A stretch of DNA of 51,687 nt from an uncultured Oxalobacteraceae bacterium (GTDB taxonomy: Bacteria; Pseudomonadota; Gammaproteobacteria; Burkholderiales; Burkholderiaceae_D): positions 1 through 51,687 of the forward strand of contig CAITOF010000106.1 of assembly GCA_903893945.1 (NCBI GenBank), given 5' to 3'. Below are positions 37,194-45,160 of this stretch, piece after piece (position 1 is the first letter of the stretch; every line of letters starts with the position of its first letter). The notes beneath the pieces are model-generated. The model made no database searches and was not told the origin of the DNA. It was given only the letters and a program-made list of their open reading frames with translations. Both the position numbers and the translations under genes were made by a program.

Positions 37194-37909
37194 AAACTCT
37201 CATTGTCGACGATGAACCGCTTGCCCGCAGACTGACCCGTGAATACCTCAACAAACATGGCGACATCGACATTGTGGGTGAATGCGAAAATGGTGTGGAC
37301 GCCGTTGCGTTTATTGAAGAAAAAAAGCCTGATCTGATTTTTATGGATATTCATATGCCGAAAATGTCCGGACTTGAAGTGATTGAAGTTACCGGACAGA
37401 CATCGGGTGTCATTTTTACCACCGCTTATGACGACTATGCCTTAAAGGCATTTGATCTGCACGCCGTCGATTATCTGCTCAAGCCTTTTTCACAGGAACG
37501 CTTTGACGCTGCCCTGCTCCGTGCCCGGCAATTTTCCGGGCAACCGTCAACTGCATTGACTCAACTTGTTTCACACACACAAATGGAGCGTATCGTCGTA
37601 CGCGATCGCGGCCAACTGCATTTTATTCCTGTTCGCAACATCGATTTTATTGAAGCCCAGGACGACTACATCATGATACACAGCGAGGGCAAATCCACCT
37701 TAAAACCACAGGCGCTGGGTGATATCCTGAATCAGCTTGATGCAAGCCGTTTTTTTCGCATACATCGGTCCTTTATAATAAATATTGAAAAATTAAATCG
37801 GGTAGAGCGTGTTAATAAGGATAGTCTTAAAGCTATTCTGAAAAATGGTACTGAACTGCCTGTCAGCCGCGCCGGATACGAACGGATACGTGCCTTGGTG
37901 AGAACTTAA
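37190..37909 (+). CDS. LytTR family response regulator
   Basis: 239 residues. The receiver (1 to about 120) has VDDEP, phospho-acceptor D53 in FMDIHMP, the T/Y switch in FTTAYDDYA and K98 in LLKPF. The LytTR DNA-binding domain (about 137-238) has IVVRDRGQLHFIPVRNIDFIEAQDDYIMIH and FFRIHRSFIINIEKL. It is coupled to the LytS-type kinase. Likely targets include its own operon. Confidence 0.93.
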   Translation: MKTLIVDDEPLARRLTREYLNKHGDIDIVGECENGVDAVAFIEEKKPDLIFMDIHMPKMSGLEVIEVTGQTSGVIFTTAYDDYALKAFDLHAVDYLLKPFSQERFDAALLRARQFSGQPSTALTQLVSHTQMERIVVRDRGQLHFIPVRNIDFIEAQDDYIMIHSEGKSTLKPQALGDILNQLDASRFFRIHRSFIINIEKLNRVERVNKDSLKAILKNGTELPVSRAGYERIRALVRT

Positions 37910-38067
37910 CTTGTGTAATTGGCATCTTTCAAAAATATATTTGCGGTGCCTGCACCCTTTCAAATCGAGACAGAGGATAATTGAAGGCTGATTGATGTAG
38001 GTTGGCACGCAGATCAGCTGTGCATTTATTACTATTTGGGAAGCGAAGTATTTTGAATACGAAAAGA

Positions 38068-38589
38068 ATGAAGCGCTGGAATGGCGATATAACAAAACTG
38101 TCTGAATCTTATCTGAACTGCGTGATCGAAAAAATGCTGGCTTATGGCGACAGCGTTCAGTTTTCAACAAGTGGTTCCACTGATGGCCCGAATTTTCAGG
38201 TGATCAATTCCGCCGGCAAAAAAATTGCCTTTGACAGCGACTATCTGCTTACCCAAACCAGAGACGATGAGTTCACCGGTAAAAATTCCGCTGTAGTGTA
38301 TTCACTGGACCAGGTCAAGGCCCGGGTAATCACCCTGACATCGCCAGCTGTAAAACCAGCACCCAAAAAATCAAGGCGGGTTGCCAGCGGCAGTACCCGT
38401 GGCAGTTCAGCCTTGACGAAAGCAAAAGAACAGATTGCGATTCAGAAATACGAGTACTACAAAACCAATCGGGCGGCCTTACCGACCGATATTCGTGATC
38501 ACTCCGAAGAAATAACACGTATGATGGAAAGCGGCATGACTGCAGAAACGGCGTTTAATGAAGCAGTCAAATTGTGCTATGTCCACTGA
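38068..38589 (+). CDS. Hypothetical protein
   Basis: About 173 residues. The first half (KLSESYLNCVIEKMLAYGD, then GPNFQVINSAGKKIAFDSDYLL) looks like a small alpha/beta domain. A basic Ser/Arg/Lys linker follows (PAPKKSRRVASGSTRGSS). The C-terminal helix-rich part has IQKYEYYKTNRAALPTDIR and MMESGMTAETAFNEAVKLC. I do not recognise a family. The start is doubtful: ATG 38068 has a weak ribosome site, while TTG 38053 lies nine bases after GGGAAG and TTG 38002 is also open. It follows the LytTR gene but is not clearly in that operon. Confidence 0.6.
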   Translation: MKRWNGDITKLSESYLNCVIEKMLAYGDSVQFSTSGSTDGPNFQVINSAGKKIAFDSDYLLTQTRDDEFTGKNSAVVYSLDQVKARVITLTSPAVKPAPKKSRRVASGSTRGSSALTKAKEQIAIQKYEYYKTNRAALPTDIRDHSEEITRMMESGMTAETAFNEAVKLCYVH

Positions 38590-38670
38590 GTCAGCGGCCA
38601 TGCAACCGCTTGCTGCCTGAATGTTGGTCCGGCAGGATGCCAGTATCAAAGTACCGCCCCGCAGACTTTG

Positions 38671-39864
38671 TCAAGACAGAACGTCAACCATTGCCGTTGC
38701 AGTCGCTTCCACATTGCCGTTATTCAGTCCCGCGACGCACATGCGGCCCGACCGCAAAATATACACGGCGTGTTCGTCTTTAAGTCGGTCACATTGAATC
38801 GGACTCAGGCCGGTATAACTGAACATGCCGCGCTGTGTCAAAAAATAACTGAAATCACGATCAGGCAATCGGGTGCAAATTACATCGTACAAACGCTGAC
38901 GCATTGCGAGTATCCGTTCACGCATGGCCACCACCTCCGCTTCCCATAACGGACGCAATTCAGGATCTGTCAGTACACGTGCCACAATTTGCCCGCCGTG
39001 CATGGGGGGATTCGAATAATTTCGTCGTACATTGGCTTTTAACTGGCCTAACACATTGACCGCCTGCTGCGGATCGGGGCAAACAATACTGAGTGCGCCA
39101 CAGCGTTCACCATACAGACTCATGCTTTTTGAAAACGAATTGGCGACCAGAAAACTGATGCCGGCGTCGGCTGACAGCCGGATCGCATAGGCGTCATCGT
39201 CCATGCTGCTGCCATAGCCCTGGTAGGCAAGATCAAGAAACGGAATCAGTTCCCGGGCTTTTAATACCGGCAATAGTTGTTGCCATTGTTCGCGGGTCAG
39301 ATCGACGCCGGTAGGATTATGACAGCAGGCATGCAGCAAAATCACGCTATGTTTTTCCGCCTTCGACATGGCCGCGAGCATGTCTGCAAAACGTAACCCG
39401 CCGGTTGCCGCGTCATAGTATGGATAACTCTCAACCGTCAGTCCTGAACCTTCAAAGACCGCACGGTGATTATCCCAGGTGGGGTCACTCACCAGCACGT
39501 GGGATTGGGGAAAGTAACGCTTGATAAAATCAGCACCGACTTTCAGGCCACCACTGGATCCGACGGTCTGGATGGTCACGACCCGTCCCGACCTGAGAGC
39601 GGCGTGGTCGCTGCCAAACAGCAGATCCTGAACGGCTGTCCTGAAATTGGCGGCACCTTCCATAGGCAAATAGGGTCGCGCACCGGCCGCTGCCACCACC
39701 TTCAATTCTGCCGCACGTACCGACGGCAGCATGGGTATTTTGCCGTCATCATCAAAATAAATACCGATCGACAGATTAATTTTGTCGCTGCGCGGATCTT
39801 TACCGAACGCCTCGTTCAGGGTCAGTATAGGGTCGCCCGCATACGGTTCTACATGGTGAAACAT
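38671..39864 (-). CDS. Aromatic amino acid / aspartate aminotransferase (class I)
   Basis: 397 residues, normal length. It begins MFHHVEPYAGDPILTLNEAF and has INLSIGIYFDDDGKIP, the PLP site LHACCHNPTGVDLT, FLDLAYQGYG and the Schiff-base lysine in ANSFSKSMSLYGERCG, with a C-terminal arginine in SGRMCVAGLN. This is the AspC/TyrB group; ILRSGRMCVAGL resembles TyrB. It exchanges amino groups between aromatic or dicarboxylic amino acids and 2-oxoglutarate. GGGAG lies before the ATG at 39864, which decides the start over an upstream in-frame codon. Confidence 0.92.
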   Translation of the reverse strand: MFHHVEPYAGDPILTLNEAFGKDPRSDKINLSIGIYFDDDGKIPMLPSVRAAELKVVAAAGARPYLPMEGAANFRTAVQDLLFGSDHAALRSGRVVTIQTVGSSGGLKVGADFIKRYFPQSHVLVSDPTWDNHRAVFEGSGLTVESYPYYDAATGGLRFADMLAAMSKAEKHSVILLHACCHNPTGVDLTREQWQQLLPVLKARELIPFLDLAYQGYGSSMDDDAYAIRLSADAGISFLVANSFSKSMSLYGERCGALSIVCPDPQQAVNVLGQLKANVRRNYSNPPMHGGQIVARVLTDPELRPLWEAEVVAMRERILAMRQRLYDVICTRLPDRDFSYFLTQRGMFSYTGLSPIQCDRLKDEHAVYILRSGRMCVAGLNNGNVEATATAMVDVLS

Positions 39865-40209
39865 GCCAATCTCCCGGTCAAAAAGCCAATACTGAATGGT
39901 ACACCACAATGTTTAATCGCCCGACACATGTCTGGATGGCAATTCTTTATCTGCCGTCACCGTTCAGACCGGCTTTTTATGGCTTTTCAGGCAATTAAAT
40001 CAACATTTTGACCGGATATACGAAATTTTTAATTTAAATTAGCCATTTTATTGACTATACGTTTGTTCAGTAACGTAATTTCGGTGGTATATTATCGGTG
40101 TGTTGCGACTATCCATAGGCCATTGACATGTATCGTGCCGGATAGAGTTGAAGGACCCAAAACCATTTTTCCATGCGAAAAATTCCCGTATATTTAGGAT
40201 AGAGATAAC
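39865..40209. other. Divergent intergenic region before the Rieske oxygenase gene
   Basis: 345 bp without a credible gene. An AT-rich block (40020-40060) and a TATATTAT sequence near 40088 may hold the rightward promoter. AGGATAGAG just before 40210 is the ribosome binding site of the oxygenase gene. Confidence 0.45.
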
Positions 40210-41460
40210 ATGACAATGACCAAACCTCTGAAATTCTCGAAATCATTGAAGTCCGATGCGTTGCAAAAAGCGTTGGCGGAATACCGCCCTGGCCTTGCGT
40301 TGCCGCGCGCATTTTACAAAGACCCGGACATTTTTCAATTAGATATGCGCCACCACGTACTAGCGCACTGGCATTGTGCCGGTCACGTCAGTATGGTGAA
40401 AAATCCAGGGGACTTTTTTACTATTGAGATAGGTGGTGAATCCATCATCATTACCCGCGGTAGCGACAACGAGGTGCGCGGGCTGTTAAACATGTGTCGC
40501 CACCGTGGTTCACGGGTGTGCAACAAGTCGGAAGGTCATGCGAAGAATGGCAATTTTGTCTGTCCTTACCACGCCTGGACCTACGATTGCAGTGGTGAGC
40601 TGCAACGTGCCCGCCTGATGCCGGCGGACTTCAAGAAATCCGACTATGGTCTGCTGCAGGTGCAAACCCGGGTTGCTGAAGGCATGATCTTTATTACCTT
40701 TGCAGAAAATCCGCTCGGCTTCAAACATATCGATGAAACATTCAGCAAGTCGGCCAAAGTTTACGGTTGGGCGACGGCCAAATTTGCGGCACGCCGGACT
40801 TACGTGATTGAAGCCAACTGGAAACTGGTCGAAGAAAATTATCAGGAATGTTATCACTGCGGCCCGGCACATCAGGAATACTCGTTGCGTCACACCTTTG
40901 CCAAGCCACAGGCGGAACGTGTACCGGGCGATACAGCCATGTGTGCCCGCGACGAAGCGCTCGGCATACCACTGGGCGATGTCGACGCGGCAAATGAAGT
41001 GGCAGAACCCGGTCAGGAGGGCGCCGACTGTGTGCGTTCAGCAATGACCAACGGCTATGTAACCGGCAGCCGCGATGGCAAGCCTGTTGCGCCACTGATG
41101 GGTGATTTCAAAGGCAAGGATTATGATGGCGGCTTTTCGTTCATCGACGTCGGTCCAACGGCTAACTTTGTGGCTTACCCTGACTACACACTGATCTATC
41201 GGACAGTACCCCTGACTGTTGATAAAACCATCTTCGAATTGATCTGGCTGGTCGATGAACATGCCGAAGAGGGCAAAGACTACAAAGTGGATGATTTGAT
41301 CTGGATGTGGGATTACACCAGTATCGAAGATAAAGGTATCATCGAAATGAATCAGGCCGGTGTCAATTCAGCCTTCTACGAACCCGGTCCTTATACCCCC
41401 ATGGAAGTCGACGCCCAGCGCTACACGCAATACTACATTGACACCATGAGCAAGCTCTGA
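40210..41460 (+). CDS. Rieske non-heme iron oxygenase, alpha subunit
   Basis: 416 residues. The N-terminal Rieske [2Fe-2S] site is C96-R-H98 and C118-P-Y-H121. The catalytic domain has the mononuclear iron motif NYQECYHCGPAH with H216 and H221. The layout (LPRAFYKDPDIFQLDM, WHCAGHV, MCRHRGSRVC, VCPYHAWTYD) resembles oxygenases that demethylate or hydroxylate quaternary amines such as GbcA or stachydrine demethylase more than classical aromatic-ring dioxygenases; this is a reading of similarity only. No reductase or ferredoxin gene is adjacent, so it must borrow an electron donor. It ends at a strong terminator. Confidence 0.9.
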   Translation: MTMTKPLKFSKSLKSDALQKALAEYRPGLALPRAFYKDPDIFQLDMRHHVLAHWHCAGHVSMVKNPGDFFTIEIGGESIIITRGSDNEVRGLLNMCRHRGSRVCNKSEGHAKNGNFVCPYHAWTYDCSGELQRARLMPADFKKSDYGLLQVQTRVAEGMIFITFAENPLGFKHIDETFSKSAKVYGWATAKFAARRTYVIEANWKLVEENYQECYHCGPAHQEYSLRHTFAKPQAERVPGDTAMCARDEALGIPLGDVDAANEVAEPGQEGADCVRSAMTNGYVTGSRDGKPVAPLMGDFKGKDYDGGFSFIDVGPTANFVAYPDYTLIYRTVPLTVDKTIFELIWLVDEHAEEGKDYKVDDLIWMWDYTSIEDKGIIEMNQAGVNSAFYEPGPYTPMEVDAQRYTQYYIDTMSKL

Positions 41461-41588
41461 TGAACCCGGCAGCGGGGGATAGCCATGAATGTAAAATGCC
41501 TGCCTCCGACCCTGCCCGGTAGCTGACGCGACTCACACCGGTGACCTGGACGATCCTCGACGATCGACTCCAATACCTGCAATTTTAA

Positions 41589-41618
41589 TAACACCGTATC
41601 TTGATACGGTGTTTTTTT
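41589..41618 (+). terminator. Rho-independent terminator after the Rieske oxygenase gene
   Basis: AACACCGTATC (41590-41600), a two-base linker, then GATACGGTGTT followed by a run of seven T. The stem is perfect. Confidence 0.9.
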
Positions 41619-41662
41619 ACCTATTCGCCTTATTCTGCGCAGATTTTACTGATTTACAACAA

Positions 41663-41701
41663 TACTGTTTATTTTTACAGTAACTGTTTGCATATACAGT
41701 A
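41663..41701 (+). promoter_or_regulatory. Two abutting LexA-type boxes with promoter
   Basis: Box 1 (41663-41682) is TACTGT-N8-ACAGTA. Box 2 (41682-41701) is AACTGT-N8-ACAGTA. Both carry the CTGT-N8-ACAG core of gamma- and betaproteobacterial LexA sites, with centres 19 bp apart. A -10 like TAATAT (41711-41716) follows directly, so bound LexA would cover the -35 region. The arrangement recalls the double SOS boxes of colicin promoters. Confidence 0.82.
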
Positions 41702-41751
41702 GTTTTGTTTTAATATGGCTCCATCGGACATAAACTACCAAGGAGAAAATG

Positions 41752-41970
41752 ATGGCCTATCTAAACACTGCATTTCAGACACAATCTATCGTCAATAACA
41801 CCTTCCTGGTACGCATTGGTCAGCGCGAAGTCAGCATCAGCAAAGATTTCCGCAAGCGTTTTTATACCACCAATCCGCTGATTGAATGCCGTGCCGGCAT
41901 TAATCCTGGTCATGTCGAAGTCTTGCTGATGAGAAGCTGGCTGGTTGTTTTTTCTAAAGCTCAACACTAA
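41752..41970 (+). CDS. Small unknown protein, putatively SOS-controlled
   Basis: 72 residues, no signal peptide, no obvious membrane helix; basic and hydrophobic mix with FLVRIGQREVSISKDF and HVEVLLMRSWLVVFSK. No family recognised. AGGAG six bases upstream favours the second of two tandem ATG codons. It sits 50 bp downstream of two LexA-type boxes and next to transposon and recombinase remnants. It could be a DNA-damage-induced regulator or toxin, but nothing in the sequence proves this. No other gene follows in the transcript. Confidence 0.65.
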   Translation: MAYLNTAFQTQSIVNNTFLVRIGQREVSISKDFRKRFYTTNPLIECRAGINPGHVEVLLMRSWLVVFSKAQH

Positions 41971-42025
41971 TGTAAGCACCTCGCCAGCACCGTCATTGAC
42001 TTTTGTACGGTGACGACGTGCTGAT

Positions 42026-42142
42026 CTAAGCTGAAGTTTTCGCCTGGAATTGGGCGATATTCCATGGCAGAAGGTCAGCCACCCGGTTGATCGGATGGTC
42101 AGTACTGCCTTGCAATATTGAAAGTACGTTGCCGGAATGTTT
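42026..42142 (-). pseudogene. IS66-type transposase, C-terminal remnant
   Basis: A 38-codon stretch ending in a stop at 42026 translates to a tail containing GSTDHPINRVADLLPWNIAQ. This is the IS66 C-terminal element pattern (HxINRIxELLPWN). The frame breaks upstream at a duplicated TTAGACAAA and has no start, so only the end of the transposase gene survives. Confidence 0.7.
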
Positions 42143-42166
42143 GTCTAATTTGTCTAATTAGTCTGA

Positions 42167-42280
42167 TTACGAGGTAATCATTGTGGCAAACGCTTCATAG
42201 TCTTTGCGAGGATCAGCCAATACAGCAGCCGATAACAAAATATTCAATAATGCGACGGTAGATTTGTTTGCGTCCGCCAC
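42167..42280 (-). CDS. Possible 37-residue peptide downstream of mazF
   Basis: GTG start at 42280 with AAAGGA eight bases upstream, 13 bp after the mazF stop. The product (ANKSTVALLNILLSAAVLA, then DPRKDYEAFATMITS) has one hydrophobic stretch. No homologue is known to me. Its position and ribosome site suggest a third cistron of the toxin-antitoxin operon; it may also be chance. Confidence 0.35.
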   Translation of the reverse strand: MADANKSTVALLNILLSAAVLADPRKDYEAFATMITS

Positions 42281-42293
42281 GGTTATTTTCCTT

Positions 42294-42641
42294 TTATCCA
42301 ATAATGGCTTGCAAACGTGCTAGCACGTCTTCAATTACAAATTCGGGCGCAGTTTCAATTCTTTTTGCACCGCGCTCTTCCAAATCCAACATGCAGAGTT
42401 GATTAACTAATACGGCTCCTTGTGTCGCTGTGCCGGAACCACTCAAACTCGATGCGAAGCCTTGGTGCCTTGCGAAGTCGCCGCCTTGAGTAATCGGAGC
42501 TATTAGAACCATTCCAAGCGCATTAAACTCTGAAGGAGAAACCACTAAAGCGAACCTTTTGCCTTTTTGTTCGCGGCCAATAGTCGGGTCTAAATCGACA
42601 TGAACGATATCGCCACGCCCAAATTTAACGCGCCTCACCAT
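42294..42641 (-). CDS. mazF: MazF/PemK-type endoribonuclease toxin
   Basis: 115 residues, normal for the family. Motifs: FGRGDIVHVDLDPTIGREQKGKRFALVVSP, VLIAPITQGG and GAVLVNQLCMLDLEERGAKRI. It should be a sequence-specific mRNA interferase neutralised by the upstream antitoxin. Its start overlaps the antitoxin end by seven bases, so the two are coupled. It resembles ChpB/PemK more than MazF of E. coli, but the name is approximate. Confidence 0.92.
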   Translation of the reverse strand: MVRRVKFGRGDIVHVDLDPTIGREQKGKRFALVVSPSEFNALGMVLIAPITQGGDFARHQGFASSLSGSGTATQGAVLVNQLCMLDLEERGAKRIETAPEFVIEDVLARLQAIIG

Positions 42642-42886
42642 ACTTCACGACCAACAGCTTTTTTGCTTTTCCAGATCGCCATATCTGCCGGCTCCGCAGC
42701 ATTCAAATCACACTGAGCAATCAAATCAGCCAATGAATAAATCGGACGTGCCGCCTTCAAAACAGCGCCTTCAGGGCGTATCTCGACGGACAGCTTATCC
42801 CCAAGACTTACTTTAAGCAGACTCAACAGCTCGGTTGGCAAACGTACTGCCGCACTGTTACCCCATTTTTGAATCGATAGTTCCAT
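42635..42886 (-). CDS. mazE: MazE/PemI-type antitoxin (AbrB/SpoVT fold)
   Basis: 83 residues. The swapped-hairpin DNA-binding N terminus is ELSIQKWGNSAAVRLPTELL, then VSLGDKLSVEI; the C-terminal part (SLADLIAQCD and beyond) should bind the toxin. GGAG upstream decides the ATG at 42886 over a longer frame. It probably represses its own promoter through the inverted repeat that overlaps the -10. Confidence 0.92.
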   Translation of the reverse strand: MELSIQKWGNSAAVRLPTELLSLLKVSLGDKLSVEIRPEGAVLKAARPIYSLADLIAQCDLNAAEPADMAIWKSKKAVGREVW

Positions 42887-42904
42887 TGCAAATCTCCTTA
42901 ATGT

Positions 42905-42939
42905 ATCTACATTGTAGATTCCAATGAAAATACTGTCAA
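42905..42939 (-). promoter_or_regulatory. mazEF promoter and operator
   Basis: On the minus strand: -35 TTGACA (42939-42934), 17 bases, -10 TACAAT (42916-42911). The 15-bp inverted repeat ATCTACAATGTAGAT (42919-42905) covers the -10. An extra copy of AATGTATCTAC lies upstream at 42955-42965. The layout fits autorepression by MazE or MazEF. Confidence 0.82.
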
Positions 42940-42965
42940 GCATTTTGTTTAAACAATGTATCTAC

Positions 42966-43131
42966 TATATCACTTCGGAAAGCATGTCACATAATTTGTT
43001 TTGCCTGATATTTAGATTAGGCATGATGCGGCTCAATTCGACATGCCCAAGCAACTACTGCACCGTTTCAGGACTTGCATCATTCGATAATAGATTGGAA
43101 GCGAAATTGCGCCGACCAAAATGCGAAGAAC
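42966..43131. other. Intergenic stretch in the accessory islet
   Basis: No credible gene. It lies between the mazEF promoter and the recombinase remnant, and may be leftover from a mobile element, but I cannot name one. Confidence 0.35.
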
Positions 43132-43269
43132 CTAACTTAAACCCCGCATCCCGCACGTGATTTCAAGTGGCAAAATCAGGCATTCACGCACCGGATGCCT
43201 ACTCACGCCGTCTGTAACGCGCAATAAATGTTTGATTTGTGCTGAAGTCAGTGTTGTCGCTTGTGACAT
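43132..43269 (-). pseudogene. Truncated tyrosine recombinase (phage-type integrase) fragment
   Basis: A 45-residue product from ATG 43269 (GAGGTT upstream) contains LTSAQIKHLLRVTDG, SRHPVRECLILPLEITCGMR, which matches the start of the catalytic domain of phage-type integrases. It ends just after GMR, where a full enzyme would continue with the catalytic Arg helix and the H-x-x-R...Y residues. The rest is missing, so it should be inactive. Confidence 0.65.
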
Positions 43270-43446
43270 GGGAACCTCTGAATAAAATGATTTTAGAATG
43301 AATTCAGAGTGAGATTTTAGAAGTCTTTTTTTCTGTGGTATCGCAAGCAAATCCGCCAGCCTTCGGAAAAGCGCGCAGAAGCAGATGGGTATCAAACTGC
43401 TGCGTCGCAGACAAGAAAATCACTCATTAATTACGGATATCCCAAG

Positions 43447-44310
43447 TTAATGAATGGCGCTCATGAAGGCATCTAATTCAACCTTCATGAGTTCATGGAG
43501 CTCGGCACATTTTTCTTCGTTAAGGTTTAATTTTGCGATCACGTTGGGGACATGCTCCCAATCCAGTTTTCGCTGAGAGCGTTCATCGAAATGAGCGTCT
43601 AACAGATCAGCTGCAAATAAAACATCGGTTAAGTCAAACGAACCATGATGCACATATTCAAGATTGCCAAAATTCTGTACAGCGTCGCGAATATCTTCAG
43701 GGATGGCCCAATTATCCAGTATGGCAGCGCCTATATTTGAGTGCCAGGCATCGACCACATTCCACAAAGCACGCTGAGAAATAAACAGCGACTGATAATT
43801 GTTGGCGCGATTCAGTATGTAGAACTTCCCGACATCATGTAACAGCCCGGCAAGCAGTGCTGACTCAGGGTTGACCCGGGTTAAATTTTTCGCGACCACG
43901 TAGGAAAAAGACGCGACACGCAAGCTGCGACTCCAAAGTCCATCCATCAATCTGGAAATGTCTTTATTTAAATCTTTGTGCTCTGTCAGTTGCTTCATGC
44001 CGACAGCCACGGTCAGGTTCTTAACTTTGGCATAACCCAGTCGCATGGTGGCGACGCGTAATTCGGTATTCATTTTTCCCGTGGGATTAAACGCTGCCGA
44101 ATTACTTAATTTCAGGATTTGCGCTGATAATACAGGTTCTGTGCCTATGATGCGCGCCAACAGATCGTTGGAAATGTCGTCTTTTAGTATGGCACGCCGG
44201 ATGCGCATGGTGGCGTCCAGTGATGTCGGAAATATAAGTACCGGCGCAGAAAGATCGGCCGTAAGTCCTTGTATAAATTCAAATTCGTTATTATTAGTGG
44301 TTGGTTCCAT
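43447..44310 (-). CDS. HDOD domain-containing protein
   Basis: 287 residues. The HDOD domain spans about 20-220: ISNDLLARIIGTEPVLSAQILKLSNSAAF, LRVATMRLGYAKVKNL, LLAGLLHDVGKFYIL and WHSNIGAAILDNWAIPEDI. HDOD proteins are signalling modules related to HD phosphohydrolases and often lack activity. No output domain is attached. AAGGGA lies before the ATG. It is alone and faces left. Confidence 0.9.
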   Translation of the reverse strand: MEPTTNNNEFEFIQGLTADLSAPVLIFPTSLDATMRIRRAILKDDISNDLLARIIGTEPVLSAQILKLSNSAAFNPTGKMNTELRVATMRLGYAKVKNLTVAVGMKQLTEHKDLNKDISRLMDGLWSRSLRVASFSYVVAKNLTRVNPESALLAGLLHDVGKFYILNRANNYQSLFISQRALWNVVDAWHSNIGAAILDNWAIPEDIRDAVQNFGNLEYVHHGSFDLTDVLFAADLLDAHFDERSQRKLDWEHVPNVIAKLNLNEEKCAELHELMKVELDAFMSAIH

Positions 44311-44625
44311 TGAACAAATCCCTTGACGCTAACCAGGTAGCGCGCCCTCTATCCAAATCTGTTAGAAATAATTGAAAAATGAAAAAAAATCGATTCTATC
44401 AGCTTAGGCGATTAATTTATTTGGTAAAGCATTAATATTCCACATTTCGAGATGAAATACGGATTGTAGCCGTACCATTGCGCCGGACGCTTGATAAACG
44501 TCTAATTTTTTGTTTTTGGACAAACATGGCTTGTCTTTCGGTCGGCCAGCACCATATGCATCTGCAGCTTCAGATCCGGTTAACGTATTTTTTAATAATG
44601 AGTCGATCCACTTTCAGGGGAAATT
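44311..44625. other. Divergent intergenic region
   Basis: 315 bp between the HDOD and DUF1993 genes. It is AT-rich at 44360-44445 and should hold both promoters. No credible gene or hairpin seen. GGGGAAAT at 44617 is the ribosome site of the DUF1993 gene. Confidence 0.4.
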
Positions 44626-45135
44626 ATGGCAATTACCATGTACAACGCGTCCGTACCCGTTTTTAAACAGATGCTTGCAAGTCTCGGGCATGTTTTAAAT
44701 AAGGCAGAAATACACGCCAATGACAAAAAAATCGAACCCGAAGTCTTTCTTGCTGCCCGATTATATCCCGACATGTTTTCACTGGTGCGTCAGGTTCAGA
44801 TCGCTGCTGATTTTGCCAAAGGTGTTTGTGCACGACTGGCCGGTATCGAAGTTCCGGCCTATGACGACAATGAACATAGCTTTGCGGATCTACAGGCACG
44901 TATCAAGAAGACCGTGGCATTCATTGATTCGATTGATCCCTCGCAGTTTGACGGTGCAGCAGAGCGTGAAATCGTCACCCGACCTGGTACACCGAAAGAA
45001 AAGAAATTTACCGGCCTGTCCTATTTGTTAAGTTATGGCTTGCCACAATTTTTCTTTCACGTGACAACCACATACGCGATTTTGCGCCACCACGGCGTGG
45101 AAGTCGGCAAAGGTGACTATATGGGTCTGCAGTGA
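44626..45135 (+). CDS. DUF1993 domain-containing protein
   Basis: 169 residues, all-helical and DinB-like. Family pattern: YNASVPVFKQMLASLGHVLNKAE, LAARLYPDMFSLVRQVQIAADFAK, FADLQARIKKTVAFID and YLLSYGLPQFFFHVTTTYAILRHHGVEVGK. Function of the family is not established. It converges on the DUF1345 gene with a shared terminator. Confidence 0.9.
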   Translation: MAITMYNASVPVFKQMLASLGHVLNKAEIHANDKKIEPEVFLAARLYPDMFSLVRQVQIAADFAKGVCARLAGIEVPAYDDNEHSFADLQARIKKTVAFIDSIDPSQFDGAAEREIVTRPGTPKEKKFTGLSYLLSYGLPQFFFHVTTTYAILRHHGVEVGKGDYMGLQ

Positions 45136-45160
45136 CGCTCATAACAGCTATCCGTGGCTG

